Assembly (NCBI RefSeq): GCF_014641855.1
Contig: NZ_BMII01000018.1
Coordinates: 1 to 64,000 of the forward strand
Source: Shewanella inventionis
GTDB lineage: Bacteria; Pseudomonadota; Gammaproteobacteria; Enterobacterales; Shewanellaceae
Direction of reading: 5' to 3'
Length of the DNA: 64,000 bases
Shown here: positions 1 through 9,079 of the stretch, piece by piece
How the letters are laid out: every line of letters starts with the position of its first letter
Position numbering within the stretch: the stretch's first letter is position 1
Notes under the pieces: model-generated
What the model was told of the DNA's origin: nothing
Database searches by the model: none
What the model saw: only the letters and a program-made list of their open reading frames with translations
Position numbers and translations under genes: made by a program

Positions 1-1153
1 AGAGTATCATGCCATGAATATCACTTACCTTGTAGAGTTGACCCAAGAAGAACTGCACACCTTAAAGACTTTATTAAGCAAGGGCCTACACAATGCCCGC
101 TTGTTAAAACGAGCCAACATTCTGTTGCTTGCAAACCACAATCAACACAGTGATAAAGATATCAGTCAGTTACTCAATACCAGTACCTCAACTATTTACC
201 GAACCAAAAAACGCTTCGTAGAAGAAGGACTGAAGGTCGCACTCGCCGAAGGAAAACGAACAGGGCAACCCAAATTACTCTCAGCTAATGATGATGCAAC
301 ATTAGTTAGCATTGCTTGTAGCGAGCCACCAGATGGTCGCGCTCGCTGGACATTATCACTCATCGCAGACAGATTAATTACGCTGACAGAGCTTGAAAGC
401 GTATCGCTGGAAACCGTCCGTCAACGGCTGAAAAACAATGAATTAAAACCATGGCAAAAGAAGATGTGGTGTATTGGCGAGTTAGATAGCGACTTCATTG
501 CGCAGATGGAAGAGGTACTTGATATTTATGCAATGCCTGCGGATGAAAAACATCCTGTGGTTAATTTTGATGAAGCAATGAAACAACTGGTGTCACATGT
601 AAAACCGCCCAAATTAGCTTCGCCAGGACACTTAGCTAAAGAAGATTACGAATACCGGCGTGAAGATGTGGCCAATATCTATCTGATGTACGATAGGCAT
701 AGAGGCTGGCGACATGCTAAAGCAACAGCAACCAAGAAACGAGAAGACTTTGCAGCGTGTATGCGGGATTTGGTTGATGTTCATTATCCTGATGCCGATA
801 AAATCCACTTGGTTTTAGACAACTACACAACGCACTCCCCAGGCTCTTTATACAAAGCTTATCCAGCAGCAGAAGCTCGGCGTATCTTGAAGAAAATTGA
901 ATTTCACTACACCCCAAAACATGCCAGTTGGTTAAATATGGTAGAAATTGAGATAGGCGTGATGAACAGACAATGTTTGGATAGACGAATTGGCACGTGG
1001 AATGATCTGCGGCTTTCTCTTAAGGCTTGGGAAACAACCAGGAATAACGAGAAGGCTAGTATTAATTGGATGTTTGATGTAGATAACGCCCGGTCGAAAC
1101 TCAACCGAGCTTATAAGTTTTTAAACAGTCAGAATTAAATGGAATTAGTACTA
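1..1153 (+). mobile_element. IS630-family insertion sequence, left end outside window
   Basis: The element consists of an intact transposase gene with very short flanks. Its left end lies before the window. Its right end falls somewhere between the transposase stop and about 1153, where native chemoreceptor coding sequence resumes on the minus strand. IS630 elements insert at TA; there are several TA dinucleotides at 1146-1153, so the exact junction cannot be fixed from this sequence alone. Confidence 0.8.
14..1138 (+). CDS. IS630-family transposase
   Basis: DDE transposase that cuts and joins the ends of its own IS. At 374 residues it appears full length. The N-terminal third (about 1-150) is a pair of helix-turn-helix regions, including a homeodomain-like segment around 45-75. 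The catalytic half has D186 (in NFDEA), D269 (in VLDNYTTH) and E311 (in SWLNMVE), the usual order for the family. The ATG lies only 13 bases into the window. No frameshift is seen, so the element may still be active. It lies antisense to, and interrupts, the chemoreceptor gene on its right. Confidence 0.93.
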   Translation: MNITYLVELTQEELHTLKTLLSKGLHNARLLKRANILLLANHNQHSDKDISQLLNTSTSTIYRTKKRFVEEGLKVALAEGKRTGQPKLLSANDDATLVSIACSEPPDGRARWTLSLIADRLITLTELESVSLETVRQRLKNNELKPWQKKMWCIGELDSDFIAQMEEVLDIYAMPADEKHPVVNFDEAMKQLVSHVKPPKLASPGHLAKEDYEYRREDVANIYLMYDRHRGWRHAKATATKKREDFAACMRDLVDVHYPDADKIHLVLDNYTTHSPGSLYKAYPAAEARRILKKIEFHYTPKHASWLNMVEIEIGVMNRQCLDRRIGTWNDLRLSLKAWETTRNNEKASINWMFDVDNARSKLNRAYKFLNSQN

Positions 1154-1532
1154 GCTGAGTGAGTAACGACACGGCTTTATCGTAAGTAGGTTGTAATTGA
1201 ACGGGAAAATCGTCGTCATGGGCAAATTGTTCAAAGCGGTTTATGCGACTGTTGGTTTGATTTCGCTGACTTGGCAGTGCATCGCTAAATGATTGCCCTT
1301 TAGAACCAATGAAACCTGCGCTCATGCCGCGCTCTTTTTGCAGTTCGTGGACGAGTGCACTATTAATAATGGCGACATTAGATAAGTCGATGACTAACGC
1401 GAGTTGTTGCTGTGTACGATACTCATTATGAACATACATGCCACCAAACAAGATACTGGTCAATAAAGGGGGTAAAACCAACAACGCAAGTTTACGCGAT
1501 ATTTTAAGATTGCTTATCCATTGCCAGTTCAT
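1101..1532 (-). pseudogene. methyl-accepting chemotaxis protein, N-terminal fragment cut by IS630
   Basis: Only the first ~128 residues are native; the remaining ~14 codons up to a stop at 1101 come from the IS end. The fragment begins with a short cytoplasmic stretch and one membrane helix (about residues 13-30, LALLVLPPLLTSILFGGMYV), followed by a periplasmic segment. The motif HELQKERGMSAGFIGSKG is typical of nitrate- and nitrite-sensing (NIT) domains of chemoreceptors. The second membrane helix, HAMP and methyl-accepting signalling domains are missing from this side of the IS and may continue beyond the left window edge. As it stands the receptor cannot signal. Family assignment is by motif; the ligand is inferred from the domain type. 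Confidence 0.75.
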
Positions 1533-1735
1533 ATTGGAGCCTTATGTCAAATTATTTGATACTCAGTTATATCTGCAATAACCATAAACGAATTAAAAAA
1601 ATTTACATTAATTGACAATCCAAACTCAGACATTGCTCACAGCTAAATTAGCCCTTGTTGATCTAATTTTCGTTATATACCCACAAAGAGATAATCGGTT
1701 CATTCAATGACTTAAGTTGACATGAATTTAGTCTG

Positions 1736-2548
1736 CTATGACTGCAAAGCAAGACAAAACTCACTGATAAGTTCAGGCCATTCATCGACATGGTCCATTT
1801 TGCTAGCGACATGCAAAGTCGAATGGGGCAATGCTTTATGTAATGTTTTTGCTGATGCTACTGGGTGTGCATCATCGCCCTCCCACGCTAAAATAAGTGT
1901 AGGTACATTAATTGTGGCGAGTTGTTGTTTACTGGGTAAATCGTTGTGGGCTGCTGCGGTAAACAGCTGATGTAATGTTTGGCGCTTCATTGACTTTAAG
2001 CCATCTAACATACCCAGCACACTGTGTTTATGAGCATTAACCAACCAACTTGGCAGCATTTTAGTTAAATGCTTGGCATTCATTTGCGCTAAGCCTTTAC
2101 CACCCAGAATGCGCGCCGCTTTGGCGATTTTATGGTAGTAATCCACCTGTGCAGCTCTTGCTTGCCAACCAATGGGTGGTGTCATCAAAACTAAACCTTT
2201 TACTAGTTCAGGTTGAGCTAATGCAGCATATAAACTAGTTGCGCTCCCCATGGATTGGCCGCCAAGGATCAACGGTGTCGGTGCACGATAATGAGCAGCA
2301 ACACGCAACATGTCTTTGGCTAGATTGGGCCAGAGGTAATCATCGACACTGTCGCCTTGGGCAGATAACCCATGGCCAATTGCATCATAACGGATCAGCT
2401 GTAATTTTTTAGGAAATCGATGCCATGCATATAAGCCTATGGCATCTTCACTCTGCATACAGCCACATAATCCGTGGGCCCACACCAGAGTGCTGCCTTT
2501 ACCACTAATGGAACAATTAAACTGATTAATATTAAATTGCTCTGTCAT
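1736..2548 (-). CDS. alpha/beta-fold hydrolase
   Basis: Cytoplasmic serine hydrolase of 270 residues with no signal peptide. The triad is visible: nucleophile S99 in the elbow GGQSMGSA, an acid around D225/D226 (EGDDAHPV) and H253 (MDHVDEW). The oxyanion-hole HG is at 25-26 (AHGLCGC). A lid-like helical insert follows the nucleophile (about 130-200). The substrate cannot be told from sequence; the family covers esterases, lipases and C-C hydrolases. It lies 17 bases downstream of a small hypothetical gene on the same strand and is probably co-transcribed with it. Confidence 0.85.
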   Translation of the reverse strand: MTEQFNINQFNCSISGKGSTLVWAHGLCGCMQSEDAIGLYAWHRFPKKLQLIRYDAIGHGLSAQGDSVDDYLWPNLAKDMLRVAAHYRAPTPLILGGQSMGSATSLYAALAQPELVKGLVLMTPPIGWQARAAQVDYYHKIAKAARILGGKGLAQMNAKHLTKMLPSWLVNAHKHSVLGMLDGLKSMKRQTLHQLFTAAAHNDLPSKQQLATINVPTLILAWEGDDAHPVASAKTLHKALPHSTLHVASKMDHVDEWPELISEFCLALQS

Positions 2549-2565
2549 GGTGAGGTGTTCTCCTT

Positions 2566-2931
2566 TTATCCTTTTACGATTTCGATTAAGCGGTTAATAA
2601 ACAATTTAATGGCTTCAACATTGTCAAATCTAAATGCCAATCCATAATGGGTTTCATTTAAGCCCTTGTATTGTCGTGTCGGAAAACGCGTCATTTGGGC
2701 GTTGTGATAATAATCGTATTTGGCATGCACTCCGTCAATAGTGGCTAACTCAGTTGAAAAAACTTCAAATGCAGGACGAATTATCAGTAAAGGTGTTTTA
2801 CCTTCAACGTGCAGATAGACGGGTTCTTTAAGCTCTGGGAGCATGTATTCGGTGACATTCTTAATATTAAAATTAGTACGACATTTAAGTTCATTCAAGG
2901 TTGATGAAGCTTGATCAAGGGTGATGCTCAT
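2566..2931 (-). CDS. hypothetical protein, 121 aa
   Basis: I do not recognise a family. The protein is soluble, without signal peptide or membrane helix, with alternating charged helices and strands (for example PVYLHVEGKTPLLIIRP around 37-53). The C-terminus (FRFDNVEAIKLFINRLIEIVKG) looks like an amphipathic helix. The start has AGGC about 7 bases before ATG. It is first in a two-gene unit with the alpha/beta hydrolase, and a terminator-like hairpin separates it from ybiT upstream. The native-looking codon use and tight spacing support a real gene. Confidence 0.6.
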   Translation of the reverse strand: MSITLDQASSTLNELKCRTNFNIKNVTEYMLPELKEPVYLHVEGKTPLLIIRPAFEVFSTELATIDGVHAKYDYYHNAQMTRFPTRQYKGLNETHYGLAFRFDNVEAIKLFINRLIEIVKG

Positions 2932-2988
2932 AGTAGCTGCCTATAGTTATTTTATGTGAGTATATGGCTAAATCAATAATATAAAAAC

Positions 2989-3020
2989 AAAAAGCCCCGA
3001 ACATATGTTCAGGGCTTTAA
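2989..3020 (-). terminator. intrinsic terminator after ybiT
   Basis: AAAGCCC (2991-2997) pairs with GGGCTTT (3012-3018), and an inner GAACATATGTTC palindrome extends the stem. The T-rich tract is on the minus-strand 3' side (2980-2990 reads as A-rich on plus), so it terminates leftward transcription from ybiT. Confidence 0.7.
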
Positions 3021-3049
3021 GAGGCGATGGTTAATTTACTGAGGTTAAA

Positions 3050-4642
3050 TTAACCTTCAATACCTTTGCTAGCAAGAAACTCATCGTACGTGCCTTTGAA
3101 GTCGTTAATGCCTTCTGGGGTAATTTCTAAAATACGCGTGGCCAATGACGATACAAATGCACGGTCGTGAGAGACGAACATTAGTGTGCCTTCGTATTTT
3201 TCTAGCGCGTTGTTTAACGACTCGATTGATTCCATGTCCATGTGGTTGGTTGGCTCGTCGAGTAATAATATATTTGGCTTTTGCATGATAAGTTTGCCAA
3301 AGTACATACGGCCTTTTTCACCACCAGATAGCACTTTAACTGACTTTTTAATGTCGTCTGCGCTGAATAACATACGACCTAAAATGCCACGAACCGACTG
3401 GTCATCATCGTTTTCTTTGCGCCATTGACTCATCCATTCGAACAGTGACATATCATTGGCGAAATCAGCTTCGTGATCTTGAGCATAATAACCAATGTTG
3501 CTGTTTTCTGACCAGTGAATGGTACCTTCATCTTGTGGAATATCATGCACTAAGGTACGTAGCAATGTGGTTTTACCCACACCGTTTTGACCCAAAATAG
3601 CAATACGTTCGCCCACTTCAACCATAAGATCAAACTTGCTAAATAAAGGCGTGTCGTAACCTTTTGCTAGGTTTTCAACCACGAGTGCATTACGGAACAA
3701 TTTCTTTTCTTGTTCGAAACGAATAAACGGGTTAACGCGGCTAGACGCTTTAATGTCTTCTAGCTTAATTTTTTCAATTTGCTTGGCGCGCGATGTCGCT
3801 TGCTTAGCTTTAGATGCGTTAGCCGAGAAACGGGCTACGAAGGTTTGCAGCTCAGCAATTTGGGCTTTCTTCTTGGCGTTGTCGCTCATTAAGCGCTCGC
3901 GCGACTGTTGTGCCGCCATCATGTATTCATCGTAGTTACCTGGGTAAACACGTAACTCGCCGTAGTCTAAGTCAGCCATGTGAGTACACACTGAGTTTAA
4001 GAAGTAACGGTCATGCGAGATGATGATCATGGTGCTGTTACGTTGGTTCAACATGTCTTGTAACCAACGAATGGTGTCGATGTCTAAGTTGTTGGTTGGT
4101 TCGTCAAGTAACAGTAAATCTGGATCAGAAAACAGCGCCTGGGCTAACAATACTCGCAGTTTAAAACCTGGTGCGATTTCGCTCATTAAGCCAAAGTGTT
4201 GCTCGGTAGCAATACCTACGCCGAGTAGTAAGTCACCTGCGCGAGATTCGGCAGTGTAACCGTCCATTTCAGCAAATTCCATCTCAAGTTCAGCAACTTT
4301 AATGCCGTCTTCTTCGCTCATTTCTGGCAACGAATAAATGCGGTCGCGCTCTTGTTTTACTTTCCACAACTCGCGGTGGCCCATGATCACAGTGTCTACG
4401 ACTGAAAAGGCTTCGTATGCAAACTGGTCCTGGTTTAGTTTACCCATGCGCTCATTAACGTCTAGTGACACGTTACCGCTTGAAGGCTCTAAATCACCGG
4501 CAAGGATTTTCATAAAGGTTGATTTACCACAACCATTCGCGCCAATTAAACCGTAGCGATTTCCGCCACCAAATTTGACAGAGATATTTTCAAACAGCGG
4601 CTTAGCGCCAAACTGCATTGTGATGTTAGCTGTTGTAATCAA
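3050..4642 (-). CDS. ybiT: ABC-F family ATPase YbiT
   Basis: Soluble tandem ABC ATPase of the ABC-F family, which acts on the ribosome rather than as a transporter. At 530 residues it equals the E. coli YbiT length and follows that protein closely, as I recall it. First cassette: Walker [10 protein letters not shown] (34-42), Walker [13 protein letters not shown] (176-187). The linker (about 250-300) is rich in K/R and A ([20 protein letters not shown]), as expected for the P-site tRNA interaction motif region. Second cassette: Walker [10 protein letters not shown] (351-359), signature LSGGEKGR (438-445), Walker [10 protein letters not shown] (459-467). The start is TTG; GGAA lies about 8 bases upstream and this start gives the family length. 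No membrane segment is present. Confidence 0.95.
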   Translation of the reverse strand: MITTANITMQFGAKPLFENISVKFGGGNRYGLIGANGCGKSTFMKILAGDLEPSSGNVSLDVNERMGKLNQDQFAYEAFSVVDTVIMGHRELWKVKQERDRIYSLPEMSEEDGIKVAELEMEFAEMDGYTAESRAGDLLLGVGIATEQHFGLMSEIAPGFKLRVLLAQALFSDPDLLLLDEPTNNLDIDTIRWLQDMLNQRNSTMIIISHDRYFLNSVCTHMADLDYGELRVYPGNYDEYMMAAQQSRERLMSDNAKKKAQIAELQTFVARFSANASKAKQATSRAKQIEKIKLEDIKASSRVNPFIRFEQEKKLFRNALVVENLAKGYDTPLFSKFDLMVEVGERIAILGQNGVGKTTLLRTLVHDIPQDEGTIHWSENSNIGYYAQDHEADFANDMSLFEWMSQWRKENDDDQSVRGILGRMLFSADDIKKSVKVLSGGEKGRMYFGKLIMQKPNILLLDEPTNHMDMESIESLNNALEKYEGTLMFVSHDRAFVSSLATRILEITPEGINDFKGTYDEFLASKGIEG

Positions 4643-4864
4643 AATGAAATTCCAAATCGTGTTGTGTGTTTAAACGAGTATTAACGTTTAGCGTAATGGT
4701 TCGAGTTGACATCTGTATGACGCAGGTCATTACCCAAACAAATGTAGCGCACTTGCTAAACAAATAATAATGAGATTTAAACTGATATACGGCATCGCCG
4801 ATGGGGTATATATAAAGCGCGACATTGTAAGGATTTCTGGCTTATTTATCAACCTATCAACATG

Positions 4865-4898
4865 CTTTGCTGGTGCAATAAAAACCGCACCAGCAAAG
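4865..4898 (-). terminator. hairpin after the M14-like peptidase gene
   Basis: A perfect 12-bp inverted repeat, CTTTGCTGGTGC (4865-4876) and GCACCAGCAAAG (4887-4898), with a 10-base loop. It begins 10 bases beyond the stop codon at 4908. There is no clear T-run after it, so its strength as an intrinsic terminator is uncertain. The remaining 4643-4864 between here and ybiT should hold the ybiT promoter; I see no known operator in it. Confidence 0.45.
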
Positions 4899-4907
4899 TA
4901 ACGGCTT

Positions 4908-5828
4908 TTAAGCCTTTAAATAATTAAGAATATAATCAAGTCCGCCAGTTATTGCGGCGACTTGTGCGTCGTTACATTGCTGCTCGGTAACGTGTGGGCT
5001 GTCTGGGTAGACCTCTGTGGTGGTATTAAAGTGATTGTTGGTAATGCCTGCACATAAACTGAGTTTTTTTACCGGATAATTTATCACCCCAAACTGCTCT
5101 ATTGGCACTTCAATCAATTGGCCGTTATCGTCTGGTGCTATGTGGGTCACTTTTGCGACCGCATCAATGATCGCTTTTTGAAACTCTGGGGTGGGATTAT
5201 CGCTGTCGCCCACTAAATAAAAACCATCTGGAATAATGCCTTTTTCGTATTCAACGCCATCACGGGCTGACAGTAGAGGTCTAAATTCTAACTCGTCAGT
5301 ATCGGTGGTTTCGTGCAAATCAATATGAGCATAAACCTCGCCTAATGTGGCTACAAATGCCATAAGATTGGCCGACTCCTCGGCTGGACTATTGGCATAA
5401 AATGAGCGATTAGGATCTATCGCCTTTGGGTTCCAGCGGTTAATGGTTTCATATCCCCATGGGCTGACACACGGTGCCACGGCTATATTAAAATACTGAC
5501 TGTAATGCTCAGCCTTGGTGGCTAAAAATTGTATTGCACCATGAACGCCACTGGTTTCGTACCCGTGTACGCCGCCGGTGACTAAAATGGTCTTTTTGTT
5601 GCGGTCCCAGTTAGGCGATTTAAACCCAAATAACGGATATTTGTCAGCATCGTAAGATAATGCGCCGTATTGCACTTGTTCAAACTGGTTTGCGAGCGGC
5701 GTTAATTTGCTAACCACTTCGTCTTGATATGAGCGCTTAATAGTCACTTGGGCTAGCCATTGGGCTTTGTCTGCATCGGTCCATTTTTGTCCTGGTGTGC
5801 CGATTGGGTATACGGTCGATTGTGTCAT
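4908..5828 (-). CDS. M14-family zinc carboxypeptidase-like protein
   Basis: A 306-residue cytoplasmic metalloenzyme of the M14/AstE-AspA fold. The zinc ligands are visible as H88 and E91 in GGVHGYE and H172 in IDLHE. DPNRSF at 138-143 is the conserved substrate-carboxylate-binding loop of the fold. No signal peptide is seen, so it acts on an intracellular peptide or acylated amino acid; whether it is a peptidase, desuccinylase or amidase cannot be decided. A GAGG site lies 4 bases before ATG. Its ATG overlaps the stop of the upstream EamA gene (ATGA), so the two are translationally coupled, suggesting the exporter and the hydrolase handle related small molecules (inference). Confidence 0.85.
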   Translation of the reverse strand: MTQSTVYPIGTPGQKWTDADKAQWLAQVTIKRSYQDEVVSKLTPLANQFEQVQYGALSYDADKYPLFGFKSPNWDRNKKTILVTGGVHGYETSGVHGAIQFLATKAEHYSQYFNIAVAPCVSPWGYETINRWNPKAIDPNRSFYANSPAEESANLMAFVATLGEVYAHIDLHETTDTDELEFRPLLSARDGVEYEKGIIPDGFYLVGDSDNPTPEFQKAIIDAVAKVTHIAPDDNGQLIEVPIEQFGVINYPVKKLSLCAGITNNHFNTTTEVYPDSPHVTEQQCNDAQVAAITGGLDYILNYLKA

Positions 5829-6775
5829 AAAACCTCTTTTTTAATTGTAGATTTAGGTTTGGTCAATATGACCAAAGAAATGCCAAATAAAATAATGCTG
5901 GCGCACATTATTAGATGAACGCTCAGTTGCTCGCCAACAAAGATGACGCCACCCAGTGCCGCAATAATCGGTACGCTCAGTTGCAATACCGCAGCCTGAG
6001 TGGAGTGTAGACCGCGTAATGCTTGATACCATAATGCGTACCCTATTGAGGAGGCTAGGCCACCAGAAAGTATGGCTAACAGCACCCCTTTGCCACTGAG
6101 TTGCACAGATATGTTATTTTCAACAGGGGTAAACACTTGTATAAGCCAGACGGTCAATATCATTAGCAGCACCAAGGGCAAGGTTAAAATAAAATTAACG
6201 CCTGTAGTAAACAGTGGCCGAGTAGCGCCTTTGCCTAACAGCGTATAACCGCCCCATGCACAACCACTAATGACCATAAGCACCATGCCAGTGATTGATA
6301 ATTCGCCATTAGTTACCCCCACGCTCGGCCAGACTAAATAGCCAAAACCGCCAAACGCAACTAACGCGCCAAGGATTTCTAGCTGGTTTAAGCGGTGTCC
6401 TTGTATGTAACTTATCAACATCATGCTTATCTGGACTGCTGCAAACAAAATAAGCGCGCCTGTTGCAGTGTCGAGCAACACATAAGCGTACGAAAAAGTA
6501 ATGGCATAAATAAACAACAGCAACGAAGCAAGATTGCTAGCATGAGCAACTGCTGGCTTTGATGATGTTGATGGCATTAGCAACATTATCGCTCCTAACA
6601 CTATAGCCCCAGAGGCCAAACGAATAACGGTAAAACTGCTGGGATCAATTAACGTTGCGGTGTTATCGCTTGATAATGCCATTCGCGCTAATACGGAGTT
6701 AGCCGCAAAAGCGATTAATGCCATCATGGTATAACAAACCACTGCAACACGGGAAAGAGGCGTAAATGACGGCAT
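5825..6775 (-). CDS. EamA/DMT-superfamily transporter
   Basis: Inner-membrane protein of 316 residues with ten predicted hydrophobic helices in two homologous EamA repeats (about 10-150 and 160-310). The first repeat starts MMALIAFAANSVLARMAL and the second contains GCAWGGYTLLGKG. The family exports amino acids, metabolites or drugs by proton exchange; the substrate is not readable. It is followed with a 4-base overlap by the M14-like hydrolase, forming a two-gene operon. Just upstream is a 195-bp MITE-like repeat whose outer end lies within about 45 bases of the start codon, so the repeat may have altered its promoter. Confidence 0.88.
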   Translation of the reverse strand: MPSFTPLSRVAVVCYTMMALIAFAANSVLARMALSSDNTATLIDPSSFTVIRLASGAIVLGAIMLLMPSTSSKPAVAHASNLASLLLFIYAITFSYAYVLLDTATGALILFAAVQISMMLISYIQGHRLNQLEILGALVAFGGFGYLVWPSVGVTNGELSITGMVLMVISGCAWGGYTLLGKGATRPLFTTGVNFILTLPLVLLMILTVWLIQVFTPVENNISVQLSGKGVLLAILSGGLASSIGYALWYQALRGLHSTQAAVLQLSVPIIAALGGVIFVGEQLSVHLIMCASIILFGISLVILTKPKSTIKKEVL

Positions 6776-6818
6776 GAATATGGATCCATTAGGCTAATTG
6801 TATAAAACCTATTATTTA

Positions 6819-7013
6819 ACCTCAGCTCTGGATAACAAACGCCTTTCAAGCAGTCCTTTGCCTTCCTCACTGCGTTGAATTAACTTGCAATAGGCTAGCT
6901 ATTGACGCGTTAATTCGCCTTGTTAGCAAAACAAATCACAAGCTTGACAGTGGATTTTAGTCAATCTATTGATTTATATCGTTATCAATACATCTCTTAT
7001 CCAGAGTTGAGGT
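6819..7013. repeat. 195-bp MITE-like element, copy 1
   Basis: Terminal inverted repeats ACCTCAGCTCTGGATAA (left) and its complement TTATCCAGAGTTGAGGT (right) match at 16 of 17 positions. The element is flanked by a perfect 6-base direct repeat TATTTA (6813-6818 and 7014-7019), consistent with a target-site duplication. It has no ORF. Internally it can fold (GAATTAAC...GTTAATTC around a CAATAGGCTAGCTATTG core). A second copy at 52864-53058 differs by about one base, so both probably moved recently using a transposase supplied from elsewhere. Confidence 0.85.
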
Positions 7014-7252
7014 TATTTAGTCTTTTTTTTGAAGCTAAATTTATTGACGAACCAATAAATAACAGCGATTTGCTGTGCCTGCGTTAAACCAAAATAAATA
7101 CAAATCCACGGTGATATCAGTAAAAACCAAGGTAACGTGGCGGTGGAGCGTCCAGAAAAAAACAGGTACAAAAAACCTGAGTAAATAATCAATACCCCTA
7201 AGATCCCCACGATAAGCATGATCTTTTTTAATATTTGTTCTAATTTTGCCAC
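7013..7252 (-). CDS. small membrane protein, 79 aa, between inverted repeat ends
   Basis: Not recognised. Two hydrophobic stretches (about 10-32, IMLIVGILGVLIIYSGFLYL, and 41-68) predict two membrane helices; the C-terminus is basic (NKFSFKKKTK). The start is GTG; GAGG eight bases upstream is part of a MITE-type terminal repeat at 7259-7285. The stop codon lies across the MITE copy 1 boundary, and the pre-insertion sequence would also have read TAA, so the insertion left the protein unchanged. It could be a native small gene or cargo between repeat ends. Confidence is moderate because no homologue is recalled. Confidence 0.5.
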   Translation of the reverse strand: MAKLEQILKKIMLIVGILGVLIIYSGFLYLFFSGRSTATLPWFLLISPWICIYFGLTQAQQIAVIYWFVNKFSFKKKTK

Positions 7253-7258
7253 GTGATA

Positions 7259-7295
7259 AACCTCAACTCAGGATAAGAGATGTATAAAAATCCAC
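7259..7295. repeat. partial, inverted copy of the MITE end
   Basis: AACCTCAACTCAGGATAAGAGATGTAT (7259-7285) is the complement of the right end of copy 1 with one mismatch, so the two ends face each other across the 79-aa ORF. After it, AAAATCCAC also occurs further inside the full element, so this may be an internally deleted relic. The sequence provides the ribosome binding site of the 79-aa ORF. Confidence 0.6.
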
Positions 7296-7320
7296 GTTCA
7301 TTCGTTGATTCATCTCTAAA

Positions 7321-7357
7321 ATGAAAAAGTCACGCCGAGCATAAGCTCGGCGTGACT
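7321..7357 (-). terminator. intrinsic terminator of the ivd operon
   Basis: Perfect 13-bp stem AGTCACGCCGAGC (7328-7340) / GCTCGGCGTGACT (7345-7357) with a 4-base loop. On the minus strand it is followed by TTTTTCAT. It lies 38 bases past the last gene of the branched-chain amino acid operon. Confidence 0.92.
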
Positions 7358-7394
7358 GCATCATAACAAATGGTATAAGCCAAATACCACCGTT

Positions 7395-8153
7395 CTATAA
7401 ACGGATACCGCCATCAATTTCAAATACGCGGCCGTTAACATAATCATTTTCAATGATAAAACGAACCGTTGAGGCAATCTCTTCTGGCTGACCTAAACGC
7501 CCTACTGGTACCATTTTTTCTAAGCGCTCTAGCGCTTCAGGTTTCATGGCTGCGGTCATTTCTGTGGCAATCACACCGGGGGCGACTGCGGCGCTGCGAA
7601 TATTATAACGCGCTAGCTCTTTTGCCCAACCCACCGACATGGCCGCCACGCCAGCTTTAGAGGCTGAGTAATTTGATTGACCCATATTGCCAGATTTAGC
7701 CAGACTAGAAATGTTAATGATAACGCCGGCTTGCTTGGTTTCAATCATCGCTGCTGCGGCTTCACGGCCACATAAAAAACTGCCCGTTAAGTTAACATTA
7801 ATGACTGACTGAAATTGTTGGTATGACATGCGGTCGGTAACGACGCCATCTTTGGCTTTAACCATTAAGCCGTCACGTAAAATGCCGGCGTTATTGATAA
7901 GCACATTGACTTGCCCAAAGTCTTCAACAATATATTTAAACCCGGCAACCACATCTTCTTCGTCGGTAATATCTAAGGCATAGCCTTGTACTTCAGTCGT
8001 TGCGCCTAAATCAGCACAAGCTTGCTCAAGCTTGGTTTGGTCAACATCGATAAGCGCCAATTTAGCCCCTTGGGCAGCTAAATCATGGGCCATAGCCAGA
8101 CCTAAACCACCCGCTCCGCCAGTAATGACGACAACCTTATCTTTTAATTCCAT
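7395..8153 (-). CDS. ivdG: SDR-family 3-hydroxyacyl-CoA dehydrogenase, valine/isoleucine degradation
   Basis: Short-chain dehydrogenase of 252 residues. The NAD-binding loop is TGGAGGLGLA near the N-terminus, NNAG is at about 88, and the catalytic Ser and YxxxK appear as NISSL and YSASK. By position in the operon it should oxidise 2-methyl-3-hydroxybutyryl-CoA in isoleucine breakdown; the family name FabG alone would be misleading. The ATG at 8153 follows GGATTCAGTTG; the longer reading begins at a TTG one codon earlier. It is the last gene of the operon, 12 bases after mmsB and just before the terminator. Confidence 0.85.
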   Translation of the reverse strand: MELKDKVVVITGGAGGLGLAMAHDLAAQGAKLALIDVDQTKLEQACADLGATTEVQGYALDITDEEDVVAGFKYIVEDFGQVNVLINNAGILRDGLMVKAKDGVVTDRMSYQQFQSVINVNLTGSFLCGREAAAAMIETKQAGVIINISSLAKSGNMGQSNYSASKAGVAAMSVGWAKELARYNIRSAAVAPGVIATEMTAAMKPEALERLEKMVPVGRLGQPEEIASTVRFIIENDYVNGRVFEIDGGIRL

Positions 8154-8165
8154 CAACTGAATCCT

Positions 8166-9065
8166 TTATTTTTTCTTTGAAAACTGTTCAAAAATGCTCG
8201 AAAAATCTCGACTACCATTGCCTTGGCGAGCATGGTTTACATATAAACTGCGGGCAAGAGAGCCCATTGGGGTACTTGAGTTCGATGCAAGTGCAGCCTG
8301 TTGCGATAGGCCTAAATCTTTTACCATAAGGTCGACCATAAAGCCGCCTTGATAGTCTTTAGATGACGGCACATTTTCCATCACGCCTGGACATGGGTTG
8401 TATTTTTCAAGTGTCCAGTTACCGCCGCTACTGACTTTCATGATATCAGACAATACTTTAGGATCTAAGCCATTATCTAAACCTAATTGGATTGACTCGC
8501 TAGTGCCCACCATTAATACCGATAACAGCATGTTATTACAAATTTTGGCAACTTGCCCAGCGCCAACGCTACCTGCATGAAAAATATTGCCGCCCATCAC
8601 CCTCAGCACAGTTTGCGCTTTGGCATAAGCGTTATCAGAACCGCCACAAATAAAGGTTAGTGTACCTGCCGCCGCCCCTGCTGTACCACCCGAGACTGGC
8701 GCATCCATAAACTCTATGCCCTTCTCAGCAGCTTTAGCACCCACTAAACGCGCGCTGTCGGCATCAATGGTTGAACAATCAATTAATAAGGCTTGCTTGG
8801 GCACCACATCAAGTAAACCTTTGTTGTCATCATCGCCTATGTACAAACCTCGCACATGTTTACCTGCTGGCAACATGGTAATGACAAAATCAGCTGACGC
8901 CGCCGCGCCACAGGCGGTTTTGGCGCTTAATGCACCTTGAGAAGTGAGCGCGTCTACTGCTGCTGGGTTTAAGTCAAATACTGTGACTGTCATGCCCGCT
9001 TTAATTAAGTTGGCTGCCATTGGGCCGCCCATATTACCTAAACCAATAAATGCTACTGTTGCCAT
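8166..9065 (-). CDS. mmsB: 3-hydroxyisobutyrate dehydrogenase
   Basis: Oxidises 3-hydroxyisobutyrate to methylmalonate semialdehyde in valine degradation. Length 299, usual for the family. An N-terminal Rossmann motif GLGNMGGPMAANL (7-19) begins the NAD domain; DAPVSGGTAGA is the substrate-binding signature, and GAGQVAKICNN carries the catalytic lysine (about 170). An AGGA site precedes the ATG. It follows ivdE by 14 bases and precedes ivdG by 12 bases, so the last three genes are tightly coupled. Its product is the substrate of MmsA, encoded upstream in the same operon. Confidence 0.95.
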   Translation of the reverse strand: MATVAFIGLGNMGGPMAANLIKAGMTVTVFDLNPAAVDALTSQGALSAKTACGAAASADFVITMLPAGKHVRGLYIGDDDNKGLLDVVPKQALLIDCSTIDADSARLVGAKAAEKGIEFMDAPVSGGTAGAAAGTLTFICGGSDNAYAKAQTVLRVMGGNIFHAGSVGAGQVAKICNNMLLSVLMVGTSESIQLGLDNGLDPKVLSDIMKVSSGGNWTLEKYNPCPGVMENVPSSKDYQGGFMVDLMVKDLGLSQQAALASNSSTPMGSLARSLYVNHARQGNGSRDFSSIFEQFSKKK

Positions 9066-9079
9066 GATAATAATCCTTA

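Noticed and set aside
1722..1970. 82-codon plus-strand frame
   Set aside because: Antisense shadow of the alpha/beta hydrolase, whose triad is intact.
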